From the NCBI GenBank assembly GCA_017643395.1, contig JAEPNP010000005.1, forward strand, positions 310,001 to 374,000: 64,000 bases of DNA, read 5' to 3'. The stretch's first letter is position 1, and the number at the start of each line of letters is the position of its first letter. A program made the translations under genes and the position numbers. The stretch comes from Rhodothermales bacterium (GTDB lineage Bacteria > Bacteroidota > Rhodothermia > Rhodothermales > UBA10348). Positions 51,538 to 58,874 of this stretch are shown here, piece by piece. Under the pieces are notes generated by a model. That model made no database searches. It was not told the DNA's origin and saw only the letters and a list, made by a program, of their open reading frames with translations.

Positions 51538-52620
51538 CTAGGTCAACTCAAAAGACGCCTCCGCACAGGACTGACCATTGATCAGAATCTCCACGCGATG
51601 CTCCCCCGGGTAGTAGCGGCGCGTCGTCACGGGAGCCATGGAGTGGCGCTTCTCCAGGAGCACTTGCTCTCCTTCGGTGCACGAGCGCTGGGTCCACTTG
51701 AAGACCTTCGGAGTCAGCATGCCATTGGCCTTCCGGTGGTGCACGGCATAGTCGATCATCAGCTGCTGCTCGGAGCCGGACCGGATGTCAAGCTCCAGGC
51801 TCAGCGACTCGCCGACCTGCAGGGAGTCCGGCGTGACACGCAGCGCGGCCTCCACGCGGGGTGGCCCAAATCCAAACAATGCCAATGCCTGTGGATGCCC
51901 CTTCTTGAACAGCGTGCGCAGCGCGTGCCTGACCAGGCGTGTGCGCTCGTCGGAGGCCTCCTGCAACCACGCCCTACAGACTGCGATGACGCGTTCCGGG
52001 TGGTCTTTGGCGATGTCGTTCAGGTTGTTGGCCACGGATCGACGCACGTATTCCGACGCGTCGTCTCGCAGGAGCTCCAACAGGTTCAGCACCGGCTCCG
52101 GGTCCTCCCGGAAGACCTGCAGTCGCATGCCCCACGGCAATAGCGGCCGGCTGCCCTCGGAGGCCAACCGGCGAACGTGCTCATCGCCAGATGAAGTCCA
52201 GCCACGCATGCGCCTCATGACATTCTCAGGGTCCGCGGCCAGAATCGGCCGCACGGCAAACTCGCAACTGAACCAGGACGTCAACCGCGTCATGGCATCC
52301 AGCGACTCCTCGGGGTGCTGAAGCCCGAACTCCTCGATGAACTGCGCGAAGCACCACCAGTGCATGGCACCCCGGTCGGAGGTGTCGTCGACAGGCAACG
52401 ATGCTAGGACGTGATCCAAGGCGGCTGGATAGGCAGAGGGAAGCATCTCTCGCAACACGCCTGCCACGTGACGTACCCGGTCCTTGAGCTCTCGATCTTC
52501 CAGCTGGTGCACACAGGCCGACTGGAACGCGTCTGCGTCAAAAGGACCGGCCGCCTTCAGGCAGGTGCCCAACCTGGCAATGGACTCCGGGTTGATAAAG
52601 TTCTTGAACGGCTCCGGCAT
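51538..52620 (-). CDS. alkC: AlkC-type DNA alkylation repair glycosylase with Ig-like tail
   Basis: 360 residues. The N-terminal 250 form HEAT-like repeats of the AlkC/AlkD superfamily (EYVRRSVANNLNDIAKDHPE, LRTLFKKGHPQALALFGFG). The last 105 residues form a beta-sandwich (VTPDSLQVGESLSLELDI ... GEHRVEILINGQSC) like the Ig-like domain that some AlkC enzymes carry to grip DNA. The family excises cationic alkylated bases such as 3-methyladenine and 3-methylcytosine. No signal peptide, so cytoplasmic. TAGTTTG lies 5 bases before the ATG. Confidence 0.87.
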   Translation of the reverse strand: MPEPFKNFINPESIARLGTCLKAAGPFDADAFQSACVHQLEDRELKDRVRHVAGVLREMLPSAYPAALDHVLASLPVDDTSDRGAMHWWCFAQFIEEFGLQHPEESLDAMTRLTSWFSCEFAVRPILAADPENVMRRMRGWTSSGDEHVRRLASEGSRPLLPWGMRLQVFREDPEPVLNLLELLRDDASEYVRRSVANNLNDIAKDHPERVIAVCRAWLQEASDERTRLVRHALRTLFKKGHPQALALFGFGPPRVEAALRVTPDSLQVGESLSLELDIRSGSEQQLMIDYAVHHRKANGMLTPKVFKWTQRSCTEGEQVLLEKRHSMAPVTTRRYYPGEHRVEILINGQSCAEASFELT

Positions 52621-52625
52621 GTCTT

Positions 52626-52632
52626 CAAACTA
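52626..52632 (-). promoter_or_regulatory. TAnTTTG promoter-like box (alkC)
   Basis: TAGTTTG on the minus strand, ending 5 bases before ATG 52620; same sequence and spacing as the nrfH box. Confidence 0.45.
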
Positions 52633-52706
52633 GGGGCAAGCCGTTTGTCGCAGAAGCTGTGACACGCGGCCGGACTGACCCGTTCTTCTCGCAAACGCAC
52701 TCACCG

Positions 52707-53561
52707 ATGAAACGATTTCTGTTCGGCGGTATGCGCCCTGATTCCGCGGCCGCCAATTCCGGCCTGCTTCTCCTGCGCCTGTATTTCGGCATCACCATCG
52801 CCGGCGCAGGCCTCGACAAACTGCCTACGCCCGAGTGGATGGTACAGCAGGTGATTGATGTCGGATTCCCGTTTCCCGTGCTCTTTGCCTTCGTGGCCAG
52901 CTGGGTGGAATTCGCCGGTGGAATCCTCATCGCCGTGGGTTTGCTGACCCGCCCCGCGGCCCTGCTGGTGGGATTCAGCATGGCCGTTGCGAGCTTCGGC
53001 TTCCACGGTCTATTGCCCCTGGTTGACATGCACATCGCCCAGGGGTACGTCTGGGCCTGTGCGGCGCTGGTGGGTACGGGCTCCGGTCGCTATGGACTGG
53101 ATGCCGTGCAGGCCACCTGGGTATCACGGCTGGCCCCCGTGGCTGCGGCCTCCCTCCTTGCATTCGGGATCTATCTCGAGGCAAGCGCACCCGACGCCCC
53201 GGTTCAGCAGGAGGAGGAGGTCGCCATCACTCGTGTCAGCGTGCCCGGATCGTTCAATGGGTGGGATCTGACGGCCACACCCCTGGCCGAAGTGTCCCCG
53301 GGCGTCTGGCAGGCTGACGTGCAGTTTGAGCGCGAGATGCCCATAGAGTTCAAGTTTGCGGCCAACGAGTCGTGGACACTGAACGGCGGCGAATTAGACC
53401 AGTCGACGACCGGCTTTCCGTTGGGTGGAACGCTTGAGTTGTCCACCGACGGAGAGCCCGGCAATATCAGGGGCTACATTCCGGAAGCGGGCTCCTATCG
53501 CCTGCGCGTGGACCTGACTTCCCTCACCTACTCACTCGACCGCACAGAAACGCTGCCATGA
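52707..53561 (+). CDS. DoxX-family membrane protein fused to a carbohydrate-binding-like domain
   Basis: 284 residues from ATG 52707; the frame is open to 52659. Residues about 14-160 are a four-helix DoxX-like unit (ANSGLLLLRLYFGITIAGAG, SWVEFAGGILIAVGLLTRP). After a short acidic linker (VQQEEEVAITR), residues about 180-284 form an early-set/CBM48-like beta-sandwich (VPGSFNGWDLTATPLAEV, GVWQADVQFEREMPIEFKF, SYRLRVDLTSLTYSL), as in AMPK or isoamylase glycogen-binding modules and SusE/F-like repeats. DoxX proteins are poorly defined redox or quinone-linked membrane proteins. The fusion is unusual. Its stop overlaps the arfB start (ATGA). Confidence 0.85.
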   Translation: MKRFLFGGMRPDSAAANSGLLLLRLYFGITIAGAGLDKLPTPEWMVQQVIDVGFPFPVLFAFVASWVEFAGGILIAVGLLTRPAALLVGFSMAVASFGFHGLLPLVDMHIAQGYVWACAALVGTGSGRYGLDAVQATWVSRLAPVAAASLLAFGIYLEASAPDAPVQQEEEVAITRVSVPGSFNGWDLTATPLAEVSPGVWQADVQFEREMPIEFKFAANESWTLNGGELDQSTTGFPLGGTLELSTDGEPGNIRGYIPEAGSYRLRVDLTSLTYSLDRTETLP

Positions 53562-53974
53562 TCCGGATTGGCCCGGGCATCGAACTCGGCGATGACGAAC
53601 TGCAGTTTGAGTTCGTCCGCGCGTCCGGGCCCGGGGGCCAAAACGTAAACAAGGTGGCGACCGCGGTTCAATTGCGATTCGACGCTGCGGGCTCGCCCAA
53701 CCTGCCGGAACCGGTGCGCAAACGGCTTCTGCGCATGGCCGGAAGCAGGTTGACGGGCGATGGGGTCCTGCTCATCAATGCACGCCGCTACCGCACCCAG
53801 GAGCGCAACCGGCGGGATGCTGTGGATCGCCTGGTCGCCCTGATCCGGGAAGCTGCCGTGCCCCCGAAGCGCCGGAAGAAAACCAAACCGACTCGGGCCT
53901 CTCGCGAACGCCGTCTCGAGGCCAAGAAGCAGCGGGGCGAACTCAAGAAGTCACGCCGACCCCCGCGCCCCTGA
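53558..53974 (+). CDS. arfB: Peptidyl-tRNA hydrolase ArfB (ribosome rescue)
   Basis: 138 residues with the class I release-factor catalytic loop GGQ in SGPGGQNVNKVATAVQ (GGQ at 26-28), then RYRTQERNRRDAVDRLV. A lysine/arginine-rich tail (KRRKKTKPTRASRERR ... KKSRRPP) enters the empty mRNA channel of stalled ribosomes. It frees ribosomes stalled on truncated mRNA by hydrolysing peptidyl-tRNA. It overlaps the DoxX-CBM gene by 4 bases and so is coupled to it, with no obvious functional link. Confidence 0.94.
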   Translation: MIRIGPGIELGDDELQFEFVRASGPGGQNVNKVATAVQLRFDAAGSPNLPEPVRKRLLRMAGSRLTGDGVLLINARRYRTQERNRRDAVDRLVALIREAAVPPKRRKKTKPTRASRERRLEAKKQRGELKKSRRPPRP

Positions 53975-53979
53975 CCGCG

Positions 53980-54555
53980 TCACGCGTCGGAGGACATCCG
54001 GCGCCTCCACTGCACAAAACCGACCACCGCAAGGACCACATACAGCGCAAACAGCGCGGCTGTGGACTGCAGGCCCCGGTCCAGGTAGAGCCAGATCGAG
54101 ACCACATCGATCACCACCCAGTAGAGCCAGTTCTCGAGCACCTTGCGAGCCACCATGAAGGTGGTCACGACGCTGGCCATGGTGGTGAATGAATCCACAA
54201 ACGGTCGTGCGGCCTCCGTGGCCCCAAGCAGGGATCCGGAAACGAGTGTCAGCGCCAGGATGAGGCCAATCGCTCCAATGTGGCGGCGCGCGGACCAGGT
54301 ATGGATCGCGACCCCATCGTCCGTCTGGCCCCCGTGGGTCCACTGCCACCAGCCGTACACCGCCATGCCCATGTAGAACACGTTCAGCGCCGACTCCATG
54401 ACCAGACTCACATTCCAGAACACGAAGGTGTAGATGGCCGTGCTCAGGAACGCAGCCAGCCAACACCAGATATTTTCGCGCATGGCGAGCAGCAGATATG
54501 CTACCGCCAGCACCACGGCCAGATTCTCCCAGGTAAGCCAGGTCTCCACGGTCAC
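53980..54555 (-). CDS. PnuC-family vitamin transporter (possible thiamine transporter)
   Basis: 191 residues from GTG 54555, which overlaps the stop of the thiamine-binding gene (GTGA). Seven or so membrane segments and the family motifs WLAAFLSTAIYTFVFWN, YGWWQWTHGG and NWLYWVVIDVVSIWLYLDRG are seen. PnuC proteins carry nicotinamide riboside; close relatives (PnuT, PnuX) carry thiamine or riboflavin. Coupling to a thiamine-binding protein argues for a PnuT-type function. That is inference; key residues for substrate choice were not compared. Confidence 0.88.
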   Translation of the reverse strand: MTVETWLTWENLAVVLAVAYLLLAMRENIWCWLAAFLSTAIYTFVFWNVSLVMESALNVFYMGMAVYGWWQWTHGGQTDDGVAIHTWSARRHIGAIGLILALTLVSGSLLGATEAARPFVDSFTTMASVVTTFMVARKVLENWLYWVVIDVVSIWLYLDRGLQSTAALFALYVVLAVVGFVQWRRRMSSDA

Positions 54556-54800
54556 AGGGCGCTGTATCCCGGGATGAACTTGCAGACGTATACGGCCATG
54601 CCGAATTCGGCGTGACATGCCGCCATGGTCTCGTGCACCGCGCGCATCACCAGATCATACGGGCCCTGCACGACTGTGCTGGTGGGGAACGTCTTTACTG
54701 CCAGCCCCTCGTACTGATTGATGCGCGCGATGAACCCGTCAATCGGGGGTATGAATTCCTCCCGGTTTGGGTACATGCTGATGTCTGCGGTTAGCGTCAT
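54552..54800 (-). CDS. Small thiamine-binding (MTH1187/YkoF-type) protein
   Basis: 82 residues from ATG 54800 (MTLTADISMYPNREEFIPPI); the frame is open to 54920 but overlaps the divergent glycerate kinase. The ferredoxin-like fold pattern TADISMYP ... VKTFPTSTVVQGPYDLVMRAV ... FGMAVYVCKFIPG fits the Thiamine_BP family, in which single domains oligomerise and bind thiamine or hydroxymethylpyrimidine. The stop overlaps the PnuC-type gene start. No TPP riboswitch fits in the 52-base upstream gap. Confidence 0.8.
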   Translation of the reverse strand: MTLTADISMYPNREEFIPPIDGFIARINQYEGLAVKTFPTSTVVQGPYDLVMRAVHETMAACHAEFGMAVYVCKFIPGYSAL

Positions 54801-54817
54801 TGAGGGTCCTGGTTTGG

Positions 54818-54836
54818 CGGCCGGATGATACGGCCG
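54818..54836. repeat. CGGCCG repeat pair in the divergent 54801-54852 gap
   Basis: CGGCCG-GATGATA-CGGCCG: two palindromic hexamers 13 bp apart between divergent starts. It could be an operator shared by the thiamine-binding and glycerate kinase genes. Confidence 0.25.
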
Positions 54837-54852
54837 GGAGCGATTCACTGAC

Positions 54853-55962
54853 ATGACCATCCTCATTGCGCCCAACGCGTTCAAGGAGAGCCTGACGGCA
54901 CGGGAGGCCGCAGAGGCCATCGCCCGCGGAGCCCGTAGGGTGCGTCCTTCGGCCAGACTGCTGCTCTGCCCGGTTTCTGACGGTGGAGACGGCCTGCTTC
55001 AGGTGGCGCGCGATGCGCTGGGTGCCAACCCCCGGACCACTGAGGTGGATGACCCACTTGGGCGCGCGGTGCGTGCGGATTGGGCCCTGGCCTCCGGGAC
55101 TGCGATGATCGAAATGGCGCTGGCCAGCGGCCTGGCGCTACTCAGTCCCGAGGAGCGCGACCCGGGCCGAACCACGTCGACAGGTACGGGGCAGCTGATG
55201 CTGGAAGCGCTGCACGCCGGGGCCTCGCGTGTGCTGCTCGGTATCGGTGGCAGCGCGACGAATGACGCGGGCATGGGGCTGGCGACGGCGTTTGGCGTCA
55301 GATTCCTGGACCGCCAAGGCATCGAGTTGCCTCCAATCGGGCGCTCTCTGGCCCTCGTGAAGGATATCGACGGACTCGACGGGCTACCGGAATTCCTGTG
55401 CGATGTGGTCTGCGACGTGGACAATCCGCTGTTGGGTCCCCGGGGATGCGCTCGCGTCTACGCAGCCCAGAAGGGCGCGACAGAAGCAGAGATTGAGGTT
55501 CTGGAGGACGGCATGTCGGGCTTCGCGGATGTCGTTGAGCGGATTACCGGGCGCGAGTGCCGGAACGAACCGGGTGCAGGAGCGGCAGGCGGCCTGGGTT
55601 TTGGGCTAATGACTTTTTTTGGCGCACGACTGCTGCCGGGAAGTGCGGCCGTGCTCGACCTCGTCGGCTTCGACGCGCTGCTGGAAGAAGCAGATGTGGT
55701 CCTGACGGGCGAAGGTCGCATCGACCACCAAACCGTTCAGGGCAAAGTGCCTGGAGAAGTCGCGCGACGTGCCGTGGTGCGAGGTATTCCGGTGGCTGGG
55801 TTTGGGGGATCCGTGGCACCGGGCTCGACGGGGTTCGACCGCACCGTGGAGATCAATCCACCGGGCACTGCGCTCGGCGTGGCCTTGTGCCAAGCAGCTC
55901 TCCACCTGGAAAATGCTGCGGCCAGACTGCTTTCGGACTGGCCGGACGACGCGCTACTTTGA
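54853..55962 (+). CDS. glxK: Glycerate kinase
   Basis: 369 residues. The family N-terminus IAPNAFKESLTAREAAEAI and CPVSDGGDGLL is followed by GIGGSATNDAGMGLATAFG, GAAGGLGFGLMTFFGA and VLTGEGRIDHQTVQGKVPGEVA, all typical of GarK/GlxK-type glycerate kinase. It phosphorylates glycerate to 2-phosphoglycerate (or 3-phosphoglycerate), feeding glyoxylate or serine carbon into glycolysis. The symbol is by family only. The amidohydrolase gene starts 5 bases downstream. Confidence 0.93.
   Translation: MTILIAPNAFKESLTAREAAEAIARGARRVRPSARLLLCPVSDGGDGLLQVARDALGANPRTTEVDDPLGRAVRADWALASGTAMIEMALASGLALLSPEERDPGRTTSTGTGQLMLEALHAGASRVLLGIGGSATNDAGMGLATAFGVRFLDRQGIELPPIGRSLALVKDIDGLDGLPEFLCDVVCDVDNPLLGPRGCARVYAAQKGATEAEIEVLEDGMSGFADVVERITGRECRNEPGAGAAGGLGFGLMTFFGARLLPGSAAVLDLVGFDALLEEADVVLTGEGRIDHQTVQGKVPGEVARRAVVRGIPVAGFGGSVAPGSTGFDRTVEINPPGTALGVALCQAALHLENAAARLLSDWPDDALL
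55955..55961 (+). promoter_or_regulatory. TAnTTTG promoter-like box (amidohydrolase 55968)
   Basis: TACTTTG ends 6 bases before ATG 55968 and overlaps the stop codon of glycerate kinase, so the downstream gene may have its own near-leaderless transcript. Confidence 0.4.
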
Positions 55963-55967
55963 CGCGT

Positions 55968-57341
55968 ATGAGACGCATCCTTCCCCTCCTTCTCGCGGCG
56001 CTGCTGGCGGCGTGCGAACCTCCATCGTACGATCTGGCCATCCGCAATGTCACCGCCGTGGATGCCGAGAACGGAATCCGGGAGCGGGTCACCGTGCTCA
56101 TCCGTGGCGACGAGATTGCGGACGTTATTCCGGCCGATAGCCGGCATCGGGCGCTCCGCGTGCTCGATGGCCAGGGGGGATTTCTGATCCCCGGCCTGTG
56201 GGACATGCACGTGCATCTGGCCTACGAGGGACCGGAGCCCGAGGTCGCAGCCGCCCAGTTTCTGGATTGGGGGATCACGTCCGTCCGGGACACAGGTGGC
56301 CTTCTGGAAGAGATACTGCCGATCGTGGACCGGTTGGAAGCACTGCCGGAGGCACCGCGGGTGTTCTTCGCGGGCCCACTGCTGGACGGAGAGGATGTCG
56401 TGTACGATGGGCAGCAGCGCCCGGCCATCGGGGTGGGCAACCCCAATCCCGACTCGGCGCGAGCGCAGGTGCAGGCGCTGGCAGCCGCCGGGGTTGACTT
56501 CGTGAAGGTGTACGAATTGGTGAGTCCCGAGGTGTTTGCGGCGCTTGTCGAAGCCGCGCGCGAGTTGGACCTGCCTGTCGCCGCTCACGTCCCGCTCTCG
56601 ATGACGGCCCGGGAGGCCGGGCCGCACGTGGACTCCATGGAGCACTTGCGCAATGTGGAGCTTGACTGTGCCGCAAACGGCGATTCTCTGCTGACCGTGC
56701 GACAGGATCTCCTCCGGAACGAGGACGGCATCCCCGGGCACACCTTGCGCGGGCAGATCCATGGCGCCCAGCGCATCCCGGCCATCGACGCCTTTGAACC
56801 GGACCGTTGTGACCTCGTGGTGCAGGCCTTGATGCAAACGATTCAGGTCCCGACGCTTCGACTGAACACACTCAGTATGGCTGCGCCGTTCACCCGACCC
56901 GACTGGGAGAGGGCCCTCTCCGGCTTGCCGCGGGAGCTGGCCGAGTCGATGCGGGCGAGCGCCGGAAGGATGCAGGCGTCCACGTCGCCCGTCAACACCA
57001 CGTTCGCTCGCTGGAGCATGCAGCTCACGGGCATGATGCACGAGGCGGGCGTGCCCATTGGGGCCGGCACCGACACACCCATAGGACTGGCGTTGCCGGG
57101 ATACAGCCTGCACAACGAACTGGACCTGTTGGTGCAGGCAGGTCTCTCAAACCGTGACGCCCTCTGGGCCGGCACCCGCGCTGCCCCGCGTTTCCTGGGC
57201 CTGGAGGACCGGTTCGGCACCATTGATCCCGGCATGGCCGCGGATCTGGTCTTGCTGCGGGCAAATCCGCTGGACGACATCAACAACACCCGGCAGATCC
57301 GGGCCGTTGTGTCTAGGGGGGTGGTGGTTCGCAGCCGCTGA
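55968..57341 (+). CDS. Amidohydrolase-family lipoprotein
   Basis: 457 residues from ATG 55968, which begins a lipoprotein signal (MRRILPLLLAALLAAC); the open frame extends 137 codons upstream inside glycerate kinase and is not credible there. Metal motifs: HxH in GLWDMHVHLAYE, the likely carbamylated lysine in VDFVKVYELV, His in PVAAHVPLSM, His in SMEHLRNVELD and Asp in GAGTDTPIGLA. It is a binuclear amidohydrolase like the exported enzyme at 36199-37497, probably acting on cyclic amides or dipeptides at the cell surface. Substrate unknown. Confidence 0.88.
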   Translation: MRRILPLLLAALLAACEPPSYDLAIRNVTAVDAENGIRERVTVLIRGDEIADVIPADSRHRALRVLDGQGGFLIPGLWDMHVHLAYEGPEPEVAAAQFLDWGITSVRDTGGLLEEILPIVDRLEALPEAPRVFFAGPLLDGEDVVYDGQQRPAIGVGNPNPDSARAQVQALAAAGVDFVKVYELVSPEVFAALVEAARELDLPVAAHVPLSMTAREAGPHVDSMEHLRNVELDCAANGDSLLTVRQDLLRNEDGIPGHTLRGQIHGAQRIPAIDAFEPDRCDLVVQALMQTIQVPTLRLNTLSMAAPFTRPDWERALSGLPRELAESMRASAGRMQASTSPVNTTFARWSMQLTGMMHEAGVPIGAGTDTPIGLALPGYSLHNELDLLVQAGLSNRDALWAGTRAAPRFLGLEDRFGTIDPGMAADLVLLRANPLDDINNTRQIRAVVSRGVVVRSR

Positions 57342-57884
57342 GGGGCTGCGGCGGAGTGGGCGGGGTGCCGGGGGCTGGTGTGGCCGCGCGGGCGCTCGGG
57401 CGCGGGCGGATCGGCAGGCGGTGCTCCTGCGGCCGCGCGGCTCCGGGGTGGATCGGCGGTGCGCTCGCGGGCGCGCGGCTCTGGGGTGGAATCACCCCGC
57501 CCGATTTCACCCGGCGAGGCGCGGCCACCGCTCCCGAGTGGAATAGCCCCACCCGATTACACCCGGCGAGCCGCGGCCATGCTCCCGAGTGGAATAGCCC
57601 CGCCTGATCACACATCCGGCGGCGCGGGCGCCGCTGGAAATCCAGCCCGGCAAGCCGGCGAGCCGCCGAGGCACGAAGACAGCTCCGTTGTGGAATCACC
57701 CCGCCCGATTACACCCGGCGAGGCGCGGCAACCACTCCCAAGTGGAATAGCCCCACCTGATTACACTCGCCGCGTCGCAGCAACTGCTCCCGAGTGGAAT
57801 AGCCTGCTTGATTACACTTAGGGTTGCGCAGGCACCGCGAGAAACGGCCCCGCAGCCGGCGAAAGCGCGAATCCGACCGGGCGC
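57342..57884. other. 543-base intergenic region, GC-rich, with tandem repeats
   Basis: This stretch between two convergent genes (amidohydrolase and EVE) contains no credible gene. The first 140 bases are very GC-rich and low in complexity. Positions 57486-57836 hold the tandem array described separately. Long open frames occur here in several phases only because the repeats lack stops. Confidence 0.6.
57486..57836. repeat. Tandem array of about 52-bp units with hairpin-forming ends
   Basis: The 7-mer GTGGAAT recurs at 57486, 57538, 57589, 57690, 57742 and 57794, that is, every 51-52 bases, with a degenerate unit around 57638. Each unit reads roughly GTGGAATmrCCCCrCC, yGATTACAC, CCGGCGAGsCGCGGC, then GCTCCCGA. 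Within a unit GTGGAATC can pair with GATTACAC (or GATTTCAC) across about nine bases. The period is not a multiple of three, and there are no unique spacers, so it is neither coding nor CRISPR. It lies at the 3' ends of two convergent genes. Confidence 0.8.
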
Positions 57885-58355
57885 CTACTCCTCTACGCCC
57901 GCCATGCGCAGCACCTCATCCCACTCCTCCTTTTTCACCGGCTGGACGGACAGGCGGGGATTCCGGACAAGCACCATCTCAGCCAGCTTCGGATTGGCCT
58001 TGGCATCATGCAGGGAGACAGGGTTCGGCAGCGCCATGTCGGCTTTGATGTCCACCATGTACCAGCGCGGGTTGCTCTCCGGGCTGCGTGGGTCCGGGTG
58101 GGCCGAATCGGGGTCCCAAGCCGTAAAGTCCGGATATCCTTCCCGCACCACAGTGGCCAGGCCCACAATGGAGCTCGGCTTGGCGTTGGAGTGGTAGTAG
58201 AGCACTCGATCCCCGACTTTGATCTCGTCACGAAGGAAATTACGCGCGCGGTGATTGCGCACGCCGTCCCAGTGGGTCTTGCCGTCTCGCTCCAGGTCCG
58301 CGAAGGAGTACACGTCCGGCTCCGATTTCATGAGCCAGTAGCGGTGGTCCGCCAT
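57885..58355 (-). CDS. EVE-domain protein
   Basis: 156 residues, an almost pure EVE domain: YWLMKSEPDVYSFADLE at the start, HWDGVRNHRARNFLRDEIKVGDRVLYYHSN (given here in parts: VRNHRARNFLRDEIKVGD and RVLYYHSNAKP), then VGLATVVREGYPDFTAWD. EVE domains are PUA-like and bind modified bases in DNA or RNA; they occur in restriction systems and as stand-alone housekeeping proteins. A TACCTTTG box lies 25 bases before the start. The gene sits between two different tandem-repeat arrays. Confidence 0.93.
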   Translation of the reverse strand: MADHRYWLMKSEPDVYSFADLERDGKTHWDGVRNHRARNFLRDEIKVGDRVLYYHSNAKPSSIVGLATVVREGYPDFTAWDPDSAHPDPRSPESNPRWYMVDIKADMALPNPVSLHDAKANPKLAEMVLVRNPRLSVQPVKKEEWDEVLRMAGVEE

Positions 58356-58380
58356 GAGATCTTTCCGTTGGATTCAGATC

Positions 58381-58388
58381 CAAAGGTA
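58381..58388 (-). promoter_or_regulatory. TAnnTTTG promoter-like box (EVE gene)
   Basis: TACCTTTG on the minus strand matches the 8-base consensus and lies 25 bases before the ATG at 58355. Confidence 0.5.
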
Positions 58389-58450
58389 CTACCCGCGCGG
58401 GAGCAGGGGGACTGGTCGGCAGCGCGCCCTGGGGGCGGTCCGGGCCGCGC

Positions 58451-58633
58451 GCCGCACCGGCGGTTCAGGACCCGAGCCACACCGGCCGTTCAGGACCCGA
58501 GCCGCACCGGCGGTTCAGGACCCGAGCCGCACCGGCCGTTCAGGACCCGAGCCGCACCGGCCGTTCAGGCCGCGCCCGCAGCGGCCGCTCAGGCCGCGCC
58601 CGCAGCGGCAGCTCAGGCTGCGCGCCGCACCGG
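58451..58633. repeat. Tandem array of 25-bp (then 24-bp) units
   Basis: Five 25-bp units start at 58451, 58476, 58501, 58526 and 58551, reading GCCGCACCGGCsGTTCAGG plus ACCCGA with only one or two changes each. Two diverged 24-bp units follow (58576, 58600) and a partial unit at 58624. It lies just upstream of the EVE gene's promoter-like box. The last units form the 3' end of a small membrane-protein frame. The period of 25 shifts reading frame, so the frames across it are not real genes. Confidence 0.85.
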
Positions 58634-58828
58634 TGGGCGATCGCGTAGCGCGTCCAGATCGACCTTGCGCAAATGGTTGCGTCGACTGGCCGGCCGAATC
58701 GGCTCTGCGATGGGCTCCGCGATCTTTCCTTTTCGGAATTCTCCGACGGCATGGAAGAAAACCATTCCGGTGGCGCTGAGCGTGATCAGGCCGAGAACAG
58801 CGATTCCTGCCCAGATAATGAACTGCAT
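58613..58828 (-). CDS. Small single-pass membrane protein (possible)
   Basis: 71 residues: a hydrophobic N-terminal segment (FIIWAGIAVLGLITLSATGMVFF, residues 3-25; shown in part as IIWAGIAVLGLITLSATG) followed by a basic tail (RPASRRNHLRKVDLDALRDR). Codon use looks like its neighbours. The C-terminal residues are encoded inside the 25-bp repeat array, so the stop may have been acquired by array expansion. No ribosome site or homology is recognised, so this is a plausible but unproven gene. Confidence 0.45.
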   Translation of the reverse strand: MQFIIWAGIAVLGLITLSATGMVFFHAVGEFRKGKIAEPIAEPIRPASRRNHLRKVDLDALRDRPPVRRAA

Positions 58829-58874
58829 GGCGGGGTGGGGATTGGTTGCCCCCGTCCCTGCAAGGCCCGTTCCC

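Noticed and set aside
54801-54852. TPP riboswitch before the thiamine-binding gene
   Set aside because: The gap is only 52 bases and has no CTGAGA-type core on the minus strand.
57313-57821. Several 80-150-residue frames in the 52-bp repeat region, on both strands
   Set aside because: They are open in different phases because the repeat lacks stops; the period is not a multiple of three, so a protein repeat is not maintained.
57486-58633. CRISPR array
   Set aside because: Units are contiguous with no unique spacers, and no cas gene is nearby.
58354-58779. 141-residue frame across the 25-bp repeats
   Set aside because: Arg/Pro-rich product of the repeat itself, overlapping the EVE promoter and antisense to a better small frame.
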